Below, piece after piece: positions 18,501 to 27,197 of a stretch of DNA of 64,000 bases (positions within the stretch are counted from its first letter, which is position 1; every line of letters starts with the position of its first letter). The notes beneath the pieces were generated by a model. It worked only from the letters and a program-made list of their open reading frames with translations. It was not told where the DNA came from and did not search any database. The stretch comes from Pareuzebyella sediminis (GTDB taxonomy: Bacteria; Bacteroidota; Bacteroidia; Flavobacteriales; Flavobacteriaceae). The DNA is taken from contig NZ_VTZS01000003.1 in the NCBI RefSeq assembly GCF_008367235.1, positions 620,001 through 684,000 of the forward strand, written 5' to 3'. A program made the translations under genes and the position numbers.

Positions 18501-19256
18501 AATGGGGGCTTTTATATCGTCGAGCGGGCGAAACTGTACTACGGCTATTTTGGACGACCCCGCTTCAATGATTTGGGAAACAGACACTTCATAATACACT
18601 TCAAAACCAGGGTGTAGAGGGAAAATTAACTCTTCAGTATTTGGCTGTAACGGTCTCAATAATCGAGAGAGGGCCGTAAAGTTTCTGTTGTGAACAGCGT
18701 CTTCATTTAGGGCGTAGCGCCCTTCAACGATATTCCAGTCCGCTATCCCCCTAGAATTATAACGGATATTATAAAAGATTTCCGAAAATTCAGAGAAATT
18801 ATTTCCGTTTTTCGTTTTTTGGCGATAGAACGCTTTTCCGTAAAGTTCGCTGTTCGAGGCCTTATCCGCTTTCTCATAGGCCTGCCTCACTAATTTTTCA
18901 GCAAAGACATCTTTCTTTGATGCAAGAACTACGACCTCATCTAGATTGGCCACATAAGGGTCTAGGGCCACGGTAATATCGGAGACCTGGGTGACCTCTA
19001 CTACTTGTTGACCATAAACGATGTGGGAAAATACCAATCGAGCGGGGAGGGAATCGACGGCTATAACAAATTCGCCGAGCTCATTACTGGCCGTGCCAAT
19101 AGAAGACGAACTAGCTGATATGTTGCAATATGGAATGGCCTCGCCTGTTTGTTGGTCAACAACCTTCCCATTGATTTCGCTTTGCGCTAGCAGCGTATTC
19201 ACTATAAAATATAGCCCCAAAGAAAGCCAGGTAGCCCGGTATCTGTTAAACTCCAT
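15585..19256 (-). CDS. Carboxypeptidase-regulatory/MG2/TonB-plug protein without beta-barrel (paralogue 2)
   Basis: 1223 residues, exported. Order: signal peptide (about 1-25); CarboxypepD_reg-like beta-sandwich (about 27-115, INGKVVDQQTGEAIPYCNI, ending in LDEVVVLA); an extra all-beta region (about 120-400); MG2-like region (about 445-560, EKVFLHTDKEIFSSGEPLWFS); further sandwich domains; a plug domain (about 985-1145) with LEEVVVTED, LFPGVSVNGT and GVILIYTKKG; and a tail with PDYRATLYWNP. As in its downstream neighbour, no membrane barrel is encoded. The pair looks like a tandem duplication in which this copy kept the additional N-terminal module. Function not known; both are large, surface-type proteins. 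Confidence 0.8.
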   Translation of the reverse strand: MEFNRYRATWLSLGLYFIVNTLLAQSEINGKVVDQQTGEAIPYCNISASSSSIGTASNELGEFVIAVDSLPARLVFSHIVYGQQVVEVTQVSDITVALDPYVANLDEVVVLASKKDVFAEKLVRQAYEKADKASNSELYGKAFYRQKTKNGNNFSEFSEIFYNIRYNSRGIADWNIVEGRYALNEDAVHNRNFTALSRLLRPLQPNTEELIFPLHPGFEVYYEVSVSQIIEAGSSKIAVVQFRPLDDIKAPIFEGNVYIDTNTYDILQINGKVERDDLKLLKLSTNNGYWKDYTLTYEIVYKPNGNTRLLDHIKVDQAFDYYKNDKLLYHSITTSNLTFYEHYAPGSTRRLGGKITRDRSDWENLDEIGYNQRFWANNPIVKRTPVEEEVIRSFEQDNAFSSIFLNSAENIALLEANLSEDPFIKKFTKSVNNYNAYNPIEKVFLHTDKEIFSSGEPLWFSAYTVIGPFHELTAASRVLHVDLIAPDNEIVLSQTHELLNGRGSGLVELPKNLTTGDYQIRAYTQWMRNYEPEFFFTKTIKILSGTSTDRTVVPSEQPIDLQFFPEGGHAIAGIASKIAFKAIGADGLSRSVKGKVFDAQGQPVTQINSLDRGAGFFQLLPKDSSQFVAVLDDGSRHPLPKVLTSGYTMSVNNTNERSVKVIVQASPSLRGQSFYVIGHMRGYKYYQGVFNFDKNNIVSFEVPKQSMPSGVLTLTLFDADQKPRCERPVFVNSGEDLIINAKVESQNLKKRGKINMTVKVTDAYGRPVKGDFSVAVTDKGQVEKSQDGQNMLTQLLLQSDLKGNIEEPNQLLKDQKRSTLNRLDLVMLTHGWRKFPWQEVMDGQLDQKVFSFEKGLVLSGKATSKYGNPLPNVTLNIVAKSGEVLGMYTAKTEVGGKFTVPDFNFNGETQLGIHAFDQRDNNVDVKITLDKNVRVGPPAPQFTGHTLEASKAFDDYLTLARTRNRFNSLYDFDSVTALEEVVVTEDSKKSRKASPSTYGQNPDATIYAEDYIAAQTVLQLVQLFPGVSVNGTSVSIRNSGSPLWVLNGIPIYDENRPSTQSALVTGGTGSQALPGSTLSIEQSIMARPAPSFVTTMDTYTIERIEMLRGASAAIYGSRGANGVILIYTKKGEGRPPVLSGDLMVTGHTATRAFYSPKYYSPSERHEKPDYRATLYWNPSFTTDTNGQAEIEFFNSDNAERLEIDIQGLTPSGIPGAYLKTFER

Positions 19257-19403
19257 TAATCGTTTTTTTGACCAATCTCAAGTTACAAATTAATAGCCAA
19301 TCCGATTACGTATAATTTAAAAAGCGTTTATTTTCTGAGTAAGGCATCCGAACAATCGTTGGGGTCTTTTTGGCGACCAAGAAGCGTCTTTGCCAAATCA
19401 AGT

Positions 19404-20357
19404 CTAATCCTGTGGAATAAAATACAAGGGATAATCCGAAGAAGCCAAGGTGAGAATGGTATTAAAGATATAGTCACAGACCATTTTCTCACCTTCGAGG
19501 TCTATCAAATCAAGGGTATCTTCAGGGGTGTGGTACTGTGGATGTCCCCCCGTATGTATTCCCAATACTGAGATGTTCTTTTTATAGAAGGATACATGGT
19601 CCGAACCTCCCACCGAGCCTGCATGAACCACAGGATTTAAATCGGACTCCTTTCCGAGGTCTTTCATGAGTTGTTGCCCTTTCGGAAAAGTGCCAGCCCC
19701 ACCCATATAAATCTGTTGTCGGTCGTTAAGCCTTCCCACCATATCCATATTGATCATTAGTTTTATTTGATCTATCGAAATGGGAGAATTTTCTACGAAG
19801 TACTTACTTCCCAACAGCCCCTGCTCTTCGGCACCAAAGGCAATGAACAGCACACTGCGATCGAGGCGGTTTTTTACCGAAGCCAATTTCTCGGCTATTT
19901 CTAATAGAGCCGCCGTTCCGCTTGCATTATCGTCGGCTCCAGGGTGCACCGTGTGTCGTTGTTCTGATTTAGAACTAGGTCCGCCCAATCCGAGATGATC
20001 ATAATGGGCACCTAAAACGATGTATTCATTTTTCAAGAGGGAATCGCTCCCTTGGATAGTGCCTATAACATTGAAGGTAGAAACTACAGGAGCTTTTTTT
20101 GCGGAATCGATCCTTAAGGTTGCCTTAAACTTTTGACGGTAGGTTCCCCGTACCTTCTGCACACCTGACTTTTTGAAATCTTTTGCAATATATGCTACTA
20201 CCCTCTTATTTTTCTTTCCCCCAGGATATCGCCCTGCGCTCTCCGTTGAGGCTAAAAATGCGATATGGTCATATATTTCTTGAGTCGTGATATCGGTTTG
20301 GCCCTGGGCTAATTGAATCGAGAACAATAAGATATAAATTCGCAAAGTATGAGTCAT
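19404..20357 (-). CDS. Exported M28-family zinc metallopeptidase
   Basis: 317 residues from the ATG at 20357, giving a signal peptide that ends near LAQGQ; a TTG one codon upstream is less likely. The M28 aminopeptidase ligands are all present: His-Asp in LGAHYDHLG, Asp in GADDNASGT, the catalytic Glu pair in FGAEEQGLLGS, Asp in NMDMVGRL and His in QYHTPEDT. Expected activity is removal of N-terminal residues from peptides in the periplasm or outside the cell. Its start codon shares one base with the trpS stop (TGATG), so the two genes are translationally coupled although functionally unrelated. Confidence 0.93.
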   Translation of the reverse strand: MTHTLRIYILLFSIQLAQGQTDITTQEIYDHIAFLASTESAGRYPGGKKNKRVVAYIAKDFKKSGVQKVRGTYRQKFKATLRIDSAKKAPVVSTFNVIGTIQGSDSLLKNEYIVLGAHYDHLGLGGPSSKSEQRHTVHPGADDNASGTAALLEIAEKLASVKNRLDRSVLFIAFGAEEQGLLGSKYFVENSPISIDQIKLMINMDMVGRLNDRQQIYMGGAGTFPKGQQLMKDLGKESDLNPVVHAGSVGGSDHVSFYKKNISVLGIHTGGHPQYHTPEDTLDLIDLEGEKMVCDYIFNTILTLASSDYPLYFIPQD

Positions 20358-21325
20358 CAATATCCGAGTTTACTGCGTACCCTTCCCAAAACGGAATCTG
20401 CGACCTTTTTTGCTTTATTGGCCCCAATGGATAGTGCCTCATCGACTTCGTTGAGGTTGGACATGTAATAATCGAACTTCTCCCGTACATCGCCAAAATC
20501 TTGAACAATGAGTTCATATAGTTCCTGTTTGGCATGGCCATAGCCATAGTTTCCGGCAAGATAGTTCGCGCTCATTTCTTCGATTTGGGGCACCGAGGCA
20601 AGAATCTTGTATAGAGCGAACACATTATCGGTCGAAGGATCTTTAGGGTCTTCCATGGGTGTGCTGTCCGTTTGAATGCCCATTATCTGTTTTCTTAGTT
20701 TCTTATCTGTCTGAAAAATATCTATAAGGTTACCCCTGCTCTTGCTCATTTTTTCACCGTCGGTTCCGGGCACATACATCGTTTGTTCTTGTACCTTGGC
20801 TTCAGGCAAAATAAATGTTTCTCCCAATTGCGCATGAAAACGGGAAGCAACATCCCTTGTCATTTCAAGATGTTGCAATTGATCTTTACCAACCGGAACA
20901 ATATCGGCATCGTACAATAGAATATCGGCGGCCATTAACATCGGATACGTAAAGAGGCCGGCATTCACATCTTCCAAGCGATCCGCCTTATCCTTAAAGG
21001 AGTGGGCCAAGGTTAGACGTTGATAGGGAAAAAAGCAACTTAAGTACCATGCTAGCTCGGTAACCTGAGGCACATCACTTTGACGATAGAAAACAGTCTT
21101 TTCAATATCAAGGCCAAAAGCCAGCCAAGCAGATGCTATAGCATACGTATTTTTCCGTAATTCATCGGAATTTTTAATTTGTGTTAGCGAATGCATATCG
21201 GCAATAAACAAAAACGATTCATTCTTGGGATCGCTCGCCATTTCTATTGCTGGGACGATTGCCCCAAGAATATTTCCCAAATGCGGTGTGCCAGTACTTT
21301 GTATGCCGGTCAGAATTCTTGCCAT
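20357..21325 (-). CDS. trpS: Tryptophanyl-tRNA synthetase
   Basis: Class I aminoacyl-tRNA synthetase charging tRNA-Trp with tryptophan. 322 residues from the ATG at 21325 (MARILTGIQSTGTPHLGN); an upstream TTG would add five residues. The HIGH-equivalent TPHLGN is at about residues 13-18 and the KMSKS loop appears as GEKMSKSRGN. Motifs for tryptophan recognition (ILLYDADIVPVGKDQLQHLE) are intact. It is the first gene of a trpS-M28 peptidase unit and is divergent from the acyltransferase gene, with about 73 bp between start codons. Confidence 0.97.
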   Translation of the reverse strand: MARILTGIQSTGTPHLGNILGAIVPAIEMASDPKNESFLFIADMHSLTQIKNSDELRKNTYAIASAWLAFGLDIEKTVFYRQSDVPQVTELAWYLSCFFPYQRLTLAHSFKDKADRLEDVNAGLFTYPMLMAADILLYDADIVPVGKDQLQHLEMTRDVASRFHAQLGETFILPEAKVQEQTMYVPGTDGEKMSKSRGNLIDIFQTDKKLRKQIMGIQTDSTPMEDPKDPSTDNVFALYKILASVPQIEEMSANYLAGNYGYGHAKQELYELIVQDFGDVREKFDYYMSNLNEVDEALSIGANKAKKVADSVLGRVRSKLGY

Positions 21326-21398
21326 GAGCCTATTTTTCAAAGAAGGTCAAAGATAAAAGAAATCAGAAAACCCTCGTAAAATTGTTACTTTTGATTTT

Positions 21399-22139
21399 AT
21401 GGTGTCATTTCTGAAAAAGGTGGGCTATACGTTATATCGCGTATGGTTCTATATTTTGGTAGCCCTTCCTATTTTCCTATTTTTCCCTTTTCTGTTACTC
21501 TTTACACTATCGGAGAAATTATATCCCCAATTTTTTTGGTTGGCGCGTAATTTTTGGGCTATTCCTATTCTTTATGGCATGGGATGCCCTCCAAAGATCA
21601 GGTACGACGAAAAGATGGAGAAAGGCAAAAGCTATATGCTCGTGGCGAACCATACTAGCATGTTAGATATCATGTTGATGCTCTGTGTATCTAAGAATCC
21701 ATTCGTCTTCGTGGGCAAGAAAGAGCTGGTCAAAATTCCGGTATTCGGATTCTTTTACAAGCGGGTATGTATATTGGTTGATCGGGATGACGCAAAAAGC
21801 AGAACAGGTGTTTATCGAAGAGCCCAGCGTCGTTTGAACCAAGGGTTGAGTATTTGTATTTTTCCCGAGGGGGGTGTGCCAGATGATGAAACTGTTCTAT
21901 TGGATACATTTAAAGATGGCGCTTTCAAAATGGCGATTGCCCATAATATACCTGTGGTACCCATTGTTTTTTACGACAATAAAGAACGTTTTTCGTTCTC
22001 TTTTTTCAGTGGGTCTCCAGGAGTGCTTCGAGCGAAAGTACATTCATTTTTTGATACGCAGCATTTGTCGGAAATCGATAAGGCCAAGCTCCGTGAACAG
22101 GTAAGGGATGTTATTTGGCGTGAACTTTTGGCAAAATAA
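21399..22139 (+). CDS. 1-acyl-sn-glycerol-3-phosphate acyltransferase family protein (PlsC-like)
   Basis: Transfers an acyl chain to lysophosphatidic acid or a related lysolipid at the cytoplasmic face of the inner membrane. 246 residues: N-terminal hydrophobic helices (about 12-60), the HX4D catalytic motif in NHTSMLD (His85, Asp90), a substrate-binding FPEGG block (about 153-158) and the VPIV segment. TACTTTTG, a full match to the -7 consensus, lies at 21386-21393, only 6 bp before the ATG; if used, the mRNA would be nearly leaderless. Convergent with the molybdenum hydroxylase gene, 48 bp away. Confidence 0.92.
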   Translation: MVSFLKKVGYTLYRVWFYILVALPIFLFFPFLLLFTLSEKLYPQFFWLARNFWAIPILYGMGCPPKIRYDEKMEKGKSYMLVANHTSMLDIMLMLCVSKNPFVFVGKKELVKIPVFGFFYKRVCILVDRDDAKSRTGVYRRAQRRLNQGLSICIFPEGGVPDDETVLLDTFKDGAFKMAIAHNIPVVPIVFYDNKERFSFSFFSGSPGVLRAKVHSFFDTQHLSEIDKAKLREQVRDVIWRELLAK

Positions 22140-22187
22140 AGTCTAACCTCTTGAAGGTATATATAGGAGGCATGCAATGATCAATGG

Positions 22188-24362
22188 CTACGCGCTCAAA
22201 ACCTCCAACACCCTATCCGGGGTAAAAGGCAGGTGCCTCAATCGCTTTCCCGTCAAACGAAAAAAGGCATTCGCAATGGCACAAGCCACCATAGGGGTTG
22301 CTGTTTCCCCTACGCCCTCCGGATGTTCGTTTGAAGGAAGAAGTGCTGTTTCTATTCGGTCTGGTACGTCTTCCATTCGCAGCAACGGATAGTCGTGAAA
22401 ATTGGACTGCTGTACCCTGCCGTTTTCAACAGTTACCCGTTCTTTGAGCACGCTGCTCATTCCCATGATGAGTCCGCCCTCGATTTGGGCCTTAACATTG
22501 TCGGGTTGAATAATGGTTCCTGCATCTAAGGCCACCCAAAACTGGTGCACCTTGATTTTTCCTGAATTATGGTCTACGGATATTTCACACACTCCTGTTC
22601 CCAAAGACCCATGTTCTACAAAGGCCACGCCCTTTGCCCTTCCATCTATTGCTGGAGCATTCCAATCCGATAGTTCTTTGACCTTGTTCAAGGTGGCCAG
22701 GGCACGGGGCGATCCGGTCATTAATGTACTCCTGATGTCCATGGGGTCAATACCTTCCCCGTAAGCAATTTCGTCCAACATGCATTCAATGGCAAATTTA
22801 TTTGGGCCATGTCCTACAGAACGCCAATGTTTAAGTCGAATACCGTGATTTGCTTCCCGCCATTCTACCAATTGATTTGGAATATTATAGTGGTCGTTTC
22901 TCGCTCCACTGGCTACTAGATTTCCCCCGTCACCAATTATACAATGTGAAAGCGATGTGATCGTACCGTTTTTATCCACACCGGCCTTTAATCGCTGCAG
23001 AGATATGGGACGGAACGTACCGTATGTGAGGTCATCTTCGCGTGTCCAAATCAATTTAACAGGAAGTGGTGCCATCTCCTTGGCCAATACGGCGCACTCT
23101 TCAACGAAGTCGCTCATGCTCCTTCTTCCGAATCCGCCGCCTAGGTATTGCAAATGAATGTTCACATTTTCCGGGGGAATGCCAAGAACATCGGGCACGC
23201 CCAATTTCGGGTCAACACCTTGCTGACTTCCTACCCATACTTCTGCACTTTTTGTGTCTTCGGAGACTTGAATAACCGCATTAAGCGGCTCCATCTGAGC
23301 ATGGTACACGTAATCATTTTTAAAGTCGCTTTCATACGTTTTGGCCGCACGCTCTAAGCTTTGCTTGACATCGCCTTGCGTTACTATTGTCTCGCCTTCC
23401 TCTTCATTTTGAGCACGTTTGAGGTACGTCTTGTAGATAGCTTGGGAGTCGTAACCTTCAGCCTTTGCCTTGCCCCAAGTAATTTTAAGTTTCTTCTTGG
23501 CCGCTAAGGCCTGTTCTAGTGTAGTTGCTACCACCCCGATGGCATAGTCAAATGGCACTACTTTTAGGACTCCTGTCATATTCAAAATTTCGACCTCGTT
23601 CGAAAGGTTGGGTTTCGATCCGTGCAATTTACCACGTTCCAAAACACCATAGACCATTTTAGGTAGGCGAATATCGATGGCAAACTGTGCCGTACCATCG
23701 ACCTTGGAAGGGATTTCCGTACGGGCGATCTCCTGTCCTATTAAACGGAAATCCTTCGGGCTTTTTAATTGCTCGTCGGTGAAATCTGGGAGGTGTTGAG
23801 GAATTTGTAAAAATGGAACCACAGCGCCGTAGTTTATTTTTTGACCTGTTTTTTCGTGCATTACGAAACCAATGGCGGTACTCAGTTCTTCCAGAGGTAC
23901 GTTCCACTTTTTTGCTACGGAATACATAAGCACATGCCGGGCCTGTGCCCCTGCTTTGCGCATAAGCGGGTAATTACTTTTGGTAATACGGCTTCCCACG
24001 GTGAACATCAATTTACTACCCGGGGACCACCCCTCCGAACCATATATTTCAGGCTCTTGCGGAGAGAATTCGACACTGACCTTTGACCAATCGGCATCCA
24101 TTTCTTCCGCAAATATCACCGGGAGGGAGGTCATAGAACCTTGGCCCATCTCCGCGGCTGGATTATAAATTGTGAGCGCACCTTCAGGGGTCAATTGTAC
24201 CCAGGCGGTAAGTTTATGCTTTCTGATTTGCTCTTGAACCCTATCAGGGTTGCTACAGGAAACCAATTGGGGCAAAATACCGGACACTCCTATAAAAAGA
24301 GCTACTCCGCTCGATGATTTTAAAAATTGTCTTCGATCTATTTGTTTTTGGGTTGTGGGCAT
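22188..24362 (-). CDS. Molybdopterin-binding subunit, xanthine dehydrogenase family (IorB-like)
   Basis: Large catalytic subunit of a molybdenum hydroxylase, 724 residues. A twin-arginine signal is visible at the N-terminus (RRQFLK at about 9-14, then hydrophobic stretch and VSC), so the folded enzyme would be exported. Cofactor-binding blocks of the isoquinoline 1-oxidoreductase/aldehyde dehydrogenase group are seen: AAEMGQGSMTSL, QMEPLNAVIQV, LGGGFGRRSMSDF, and the C-terminal HPEGVGETATP with the catalytic Glu. The [2Fe-2S] subunit gene lies 20 bp upstream in the same direction. The natural substrate (aldehyde or N-heterocycle) cannot be decided here. Confidence 0.92.
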   Translation of the reverse strand: MPTTQKQIDRRQFLKSSSGVALFIGVSGILPQLVSCSNPDRVQEQIRKHKLTAWVQLTPEGALTIYNPAAEMGQGSMTSLPVIFAEEMDADWSKVSVEFSPQEPEIYGSEGWSPGSKLMFTVGSRITKSNYPLMRKAGAQARHVLMYSVAKKWNVPLEELSTAIGFVMHEKTGQKINYGAVVPFLQIPQHLPDFTDEQLKSPKDFRLIGQEIARTEIPSKVDGTAQFAIDIRLPKMVYGVLERGKLHGSKPNLSNEVEILNMTGVLKVVPFDYAIGVVATTLEQALAAKKKLKITWGKAKAEGYDSQAIYKTYLKRAQNEEEGETIVTQGDVKQSLERAAKTYESDFKNDYVYHAQMEPLNAVIQVSEDTKSAEVWVGSQQGVDPKLGVPDVLGIPPENVNIHLQYLGGGFGRRSMSDFVEECAVLAKEMAPLPVKLIWTREDDLTYGTFRPISLQRLKAGVDKNGTITSLSHCIIGDGGNLVASGARNDHYNIPNQLVEWREANHGIRLKHWRSVGHGPNKFAIECMLDEIAYGEGIDPMDIRSTLMTGSPRALATLNKVKELSDWNAPAIDGRAKGVAFVEHGSLGTGVCEISVDHNSGKIKVHQFWVALDAGTIIQPDNVKAQIEGGLIMGMSSVLKERVTVENGRVQQSNFHDYPLLRMEDVPDRIETALLPSNEHPEGVGETATPMVACAIANAFFRLTGKRLRHLPFTPDRVLEVLSA

Positions 24363-24382
24363 GCCGTTTCTTTGTGTATTGA

Positions 24383-24856
24383 TTAACTTTCTTGTTTAGG
24401 GGTACTTGCCGCCAGTTCTATAGCTTCGATAATTCGAAGGTATGTGCCACAGCGACATAAGACCCCGTTCATGCCCGCTTTTATAGCTTCCCTTGTAGGA
24501 TTCGGATTTTCATTCAGCAAGGCCACGGCTTGCATAATTTGACCAGATTGGCAATACCCACACTGAGGTACTTGGGCTTTAATCCAGGCTTTTAGAACTG
24601 GATGATCGCTATGTGGCGAAAGGCCTTCTATTGTGGTTATGTTTTGCCCATCGGCAAAATTATCGACTGGTAATACGCAAGCTTTCATTGGCGTTCCGTC
24701 GACATGCACGGTACATGCCCCACATTGGGCTATTCCGCAGCTATATTTGGTTCCGGTAAGCCCTAAGTGTTCCCGAAGTACCCATAGCAGTGAAGTCCCC
24801 TCGGCAACTTCTACAGTGTGTTTCTTGTTGTTAATGTTCAGGATGAAAATTGGCAT
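24383..24856 (-). CDS. [2Fe-2S] subunit of molybdenum hydroxylase (IorA-like)
   Basis: Electron-transfer subunit, 157 residues from the ATG at 24856 (MPIFILNINNKKHTVEV); the frame is open 53 codons further upstream but that part is hydrophobic and unlike the family, so it is treated as leader. Plant-type ferredoxin cluster cysteines are in SCGIAQCGACTVHVDG plus a later Cys, and the second cluster in CGYCQSGQIM and CRCGTYLRI. It passes electrons from the molybdenum site to an external acceptor; no FAD subunit or cytochrome is encoded alongside. First gene of the two-gene unit. Confidence 0.93.
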   Translation of the reverse strand: MPIFILNINNKKHTVEVAEGTSLLWVLREHLGLTGTKYSCGIAQCGACTVHVDGTPMKACVLPVDNFADGQNITTIEGLSPHSDHPVLKAWIKAQVPQCGYCQSGQIMQAVALLNENPNPTREAIKAGMNGVLCRCGTYLRIIEAIELAASTPKQES

Positions 24857-25568
24857 TCTTGCTTGTTTAGTCTTAAGGTACTGAAAAAGAAGGAAAATGA
24901 CCCCATAAAAAGTATTTTTAAGGGTATATGATAGGACTTTAGGAATTACCACAGCGTATATGTTTTGAAGGAGCAAAAGCAAATTTTCTGGAGAAATAGC
25001 TATGAATTGAATCACTGTTTGACGTTTACAGGCACCTTAAGTAAAATAAGGGAAACTTGGATGCTACAGTTCTTCCCGCAGGGATTTGTGGGTGCCATTG
25101 AGGGAACTGGTTCGGGCCAAATCCAAAAATGTTGAACGCTTTAGATTCGAATATTGTCCTTCTAAAGATCTTAAGGATGTCCGACGCTCCATTTTGGGAG
25201 GTGTTTTTTCTATCCTAATTCTGATTTCAGAAACTCCTTACAGGTTATTTTCGGCTATGGGTAAGATAGCTCCAATCGTACGAAAGAGAACTTTGGCCTA
25301 AGGAGCAACGTGTTGTATATAAAGAATTCAGATTAACGCGGTCCATTTGCAACCTTGAATGGAGTGAAGGCCTAGGGGCAATTATAAGAACGACAGGCCC
25401 TTTAGAAAAATGTAGTGGGCAAAGCTAGCCCACAAATAAATACTTATTGGTATAATTAATATTGACCTCGATCCATGGCGCTAATTGCACGTAATGGACA
25501 AAAAAACGCCCTGTCAAAACAGGGCGCTTTTTGAGGGTAGCTTGCCTATAGGCCTACCAACCAACTTC
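24857..25568. other. Intergenic stretch between iorA-like gene and barrel protein gene
   Basis: 712 bp. The first 160 bases are an open but unlikely extension of the ferredoxin-subunit frame. A 71-codon frame at 25086-25301 starts with TTG, has no homology I recognise and is not called. A short inverted repeat GTGGGC/GCCCAC lies at 25415-25433 and a clear terminator at 25501-25532. Nothing else seen. Confidence 0.5.
25501..25532 (-). terminator. Intrinsic terminator after the barrel/anti-sigma gene
   Basis: Perfect 8 bp stem (CGCCCTGT at 25507-25514 with ACAGGGCG at 25519-25526), 4 nt loop, A run on the left and T run on the right, so it can work in both directions. Read on the minus strand it ends with seven T, 37 bp after the stop of the gene ending at 25569. 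Confidence 0.85.
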
Positions 25569-27164
25569 TTAAAATCTATAATTTAGGCCGCTATAGACCC
25601 CGATGGAATAGGGTCGAAAATCTCCCGAAACATTAGAGAATGTATTGAGCTGATACTTAAAAACGGGTTCGATATTCAATCGAATTTTAGGAGTGAACCT
25701 ATAATTGACACCGAAACCAATATTGGTACTGAAGTTTACCGTATTAATATTGTTGGCTTCGCCAATTTCCGTAGTAAGTTCCCCAGAGGTTAGGCTCACC
25801 GAATTGTCTAGCAAGAAGTAAGAACTTACCCCACCCACCACATTCAAGCCTAGTTTGCTTTCGATCAGGGCGTAATCAATTTCTACTGGTATTTCAAGAT
25901 ACCCGAACTGCTGTGCCATCACCCCATCGCGGGAGGCGCTATTGGCTGAACTCGCATCTAGCGCAAAATTATTGCTGGCCAATTCAAGGTTTGAAAATGA
26001 ATTGGATTCGCTTTTGACGACCAAGTTTTTAGCCGTGGACGAATAATCGATATTCTTGATTTGAGAATCGGCGGAGGCTTGAAGTGCCGAAGAAAAGGCG
26101 ACGTCATCGGTATCATAACCATAATTGACCTTATTAATACCCGATCTTACCCTTAGTTTACGATTGACTTGATAAGCTACTGACAGGCCATAACTTAAAT
26201 TCGTATTTCCCGATTTGGTATTTTGTGCAAAACTTGAATGTACAGGTGAGCCTTGACCAAAACCATTAAAATAGACGGGTGCTATATTGGGGCCTGCCGA
26301 CCAACGCCCGCCACGTTCATCCGAAGTGACTTCCTCTTCGGATTCATCAGCTATGGCCTCGAGAATGGATTTCTTTTTACCTTCCTGAGGACCCTCTACG
26401 TCCTGATCTTCACGTCCGGTCACTGACCCTTCACTATTGCGTTCAATGTCATTTTTAACTATGGGCTTTCTAGATTCTTTTTTCCTTGCTTCGTTTTGGA
26501 ATTCGGCGGCAAGGGCATCACCTTCTTTATCAATAGAAGGTTCTAACTGTTCTGGGGCATTTGGATTAGAAAGGGGGTTACGGTCTTTATCGACATTGAA
26601 ATCACTATTAACGACTTCTTCGGAAATCGAAGTTTTTGAAATGGCCCCGCCTTCGTTACCCTTAGTTTCGGTAAGGCGCCTATCATTCGAATTCAGAGTA
26701 TCGGAAGAGCTTATACCTGATTTAGCAACGAACGATCTTCGAGTTTCTTGCGCATTTTGATCGCCCGTCGCGACCGATTCAGGAGTTTGACTGTGGGTAA
26801 TGGAATCGATTTCTTTCACATCCGTAGAACTATTTACCACTGCCGCCCCGCTGTTCTCTTTAATTGAGAAAGAATCATTGTCATTCCCGGTTCTTGCGCC
26901 TGAATCTTCATCTTCCACTTTTTGGGTATCGGTTATGATGTAATTATCATTCTCAACTTCGTGCGTATTGAAGTGATTTAGTGCAATCAATGCTAGGGCC
27001 AAAATGGCCGCGACACCCCCCAATTTCCACCAAAGGGGAATGATGCGTTTCTTTTTCTTTCCGTTCAAGGACGCCTCGATGGCATTCCAGACTTTCTCAT
27101 CCGGAACCTGCTCGAAGTCCTTGAACCTCTCTTGAAAGAATTTATCAATGTTTTTCTTACTCAT
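25569..27164 (-). CDS. Anti-sigma-like membrane anchor fused to outer-membrane beta-barrel domain
   Basis: 531 residues with an unusual layout. Residues 1-40 are charged and include EQVPDEKVWNAIEASL, the conserved start of Bacteroidota 'outer membrane beta-barrel' proteins that pair with ECF sigma factors. One transmembrane helix follows (about 44-62). Residues about 70-280 are low complexity, rich in Asp, Glu, Ser and Asn. The C-terminal ~230 residues are alternating strands ending in SGLNYRF, with the terminal Phe typical of barrel proteins inserted by the BAM machinery. It lies 33 bp downstream of the ECF sigma gene. It could span both membranes and transmit an envelope signal; that role is inference. 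Confidence 0.8.
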   Translation of the reverse strand: MSKKNIDKFFQERFKDFEQVPDEKVWNAIEASLNGKKKKRIIPLWWKLGGVAAILALALIALNHFNTHEVENDNYIITDTQKVEDEDSGARTGNDNDSFSIKENSGAAVVNSSTDVKEIDSITHSQTPESVATGDQNAQETRRSFVAKSGISSSDTLNSNDRRLTETKGNEGGAISKTSISEEVVNSDFNVDKDRNPLSNPNAPEQLEPSIDKEGDALAAEFQNEARKKESRKPIVKNDIERNSEGSVTGREDQDVEGPQEGKKKSILEAIADESEEEVTSDERGGRWSAGPNIAPVYFNGFGQGSPVHSSFAQNTKSGNTNLSYGLSVAYQVNRKLRVRSGINKVNYGYDTDDVAFSSALQASADSQIKNIDYSSTAKNLVVKSESNSFSNLELASNNFALDASSANSASRDGVMAQQFGYLEIPVEIDYALIESKLGLNVVGGVSSYFLLDNSVSLTSGELTTEIGEANNINTVNFSTNIGFGVNYRFTPKIRLNIEPVFKYQLNTFSNVSGDFRPYSIGVYSGLNYRF

Positions 27165-27197
27165 TATAAATGTCTTAGGTGTGGTTTCTTTTTAAGA

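Noticed and set aside
24857-25015. N-terminal extension of the [2Fe-2S] subunit
   Set aside because: The 53 added residues are hydrophobic and foreign to the family; the ATG at 24856 gives the normal N-terminus.
25086-25301. 71-codon frame with TTG start in the gap before the barrel protein gene
   Set aside because: No recognisable family, rare start codon, no ribosome binding site and no partner genes.
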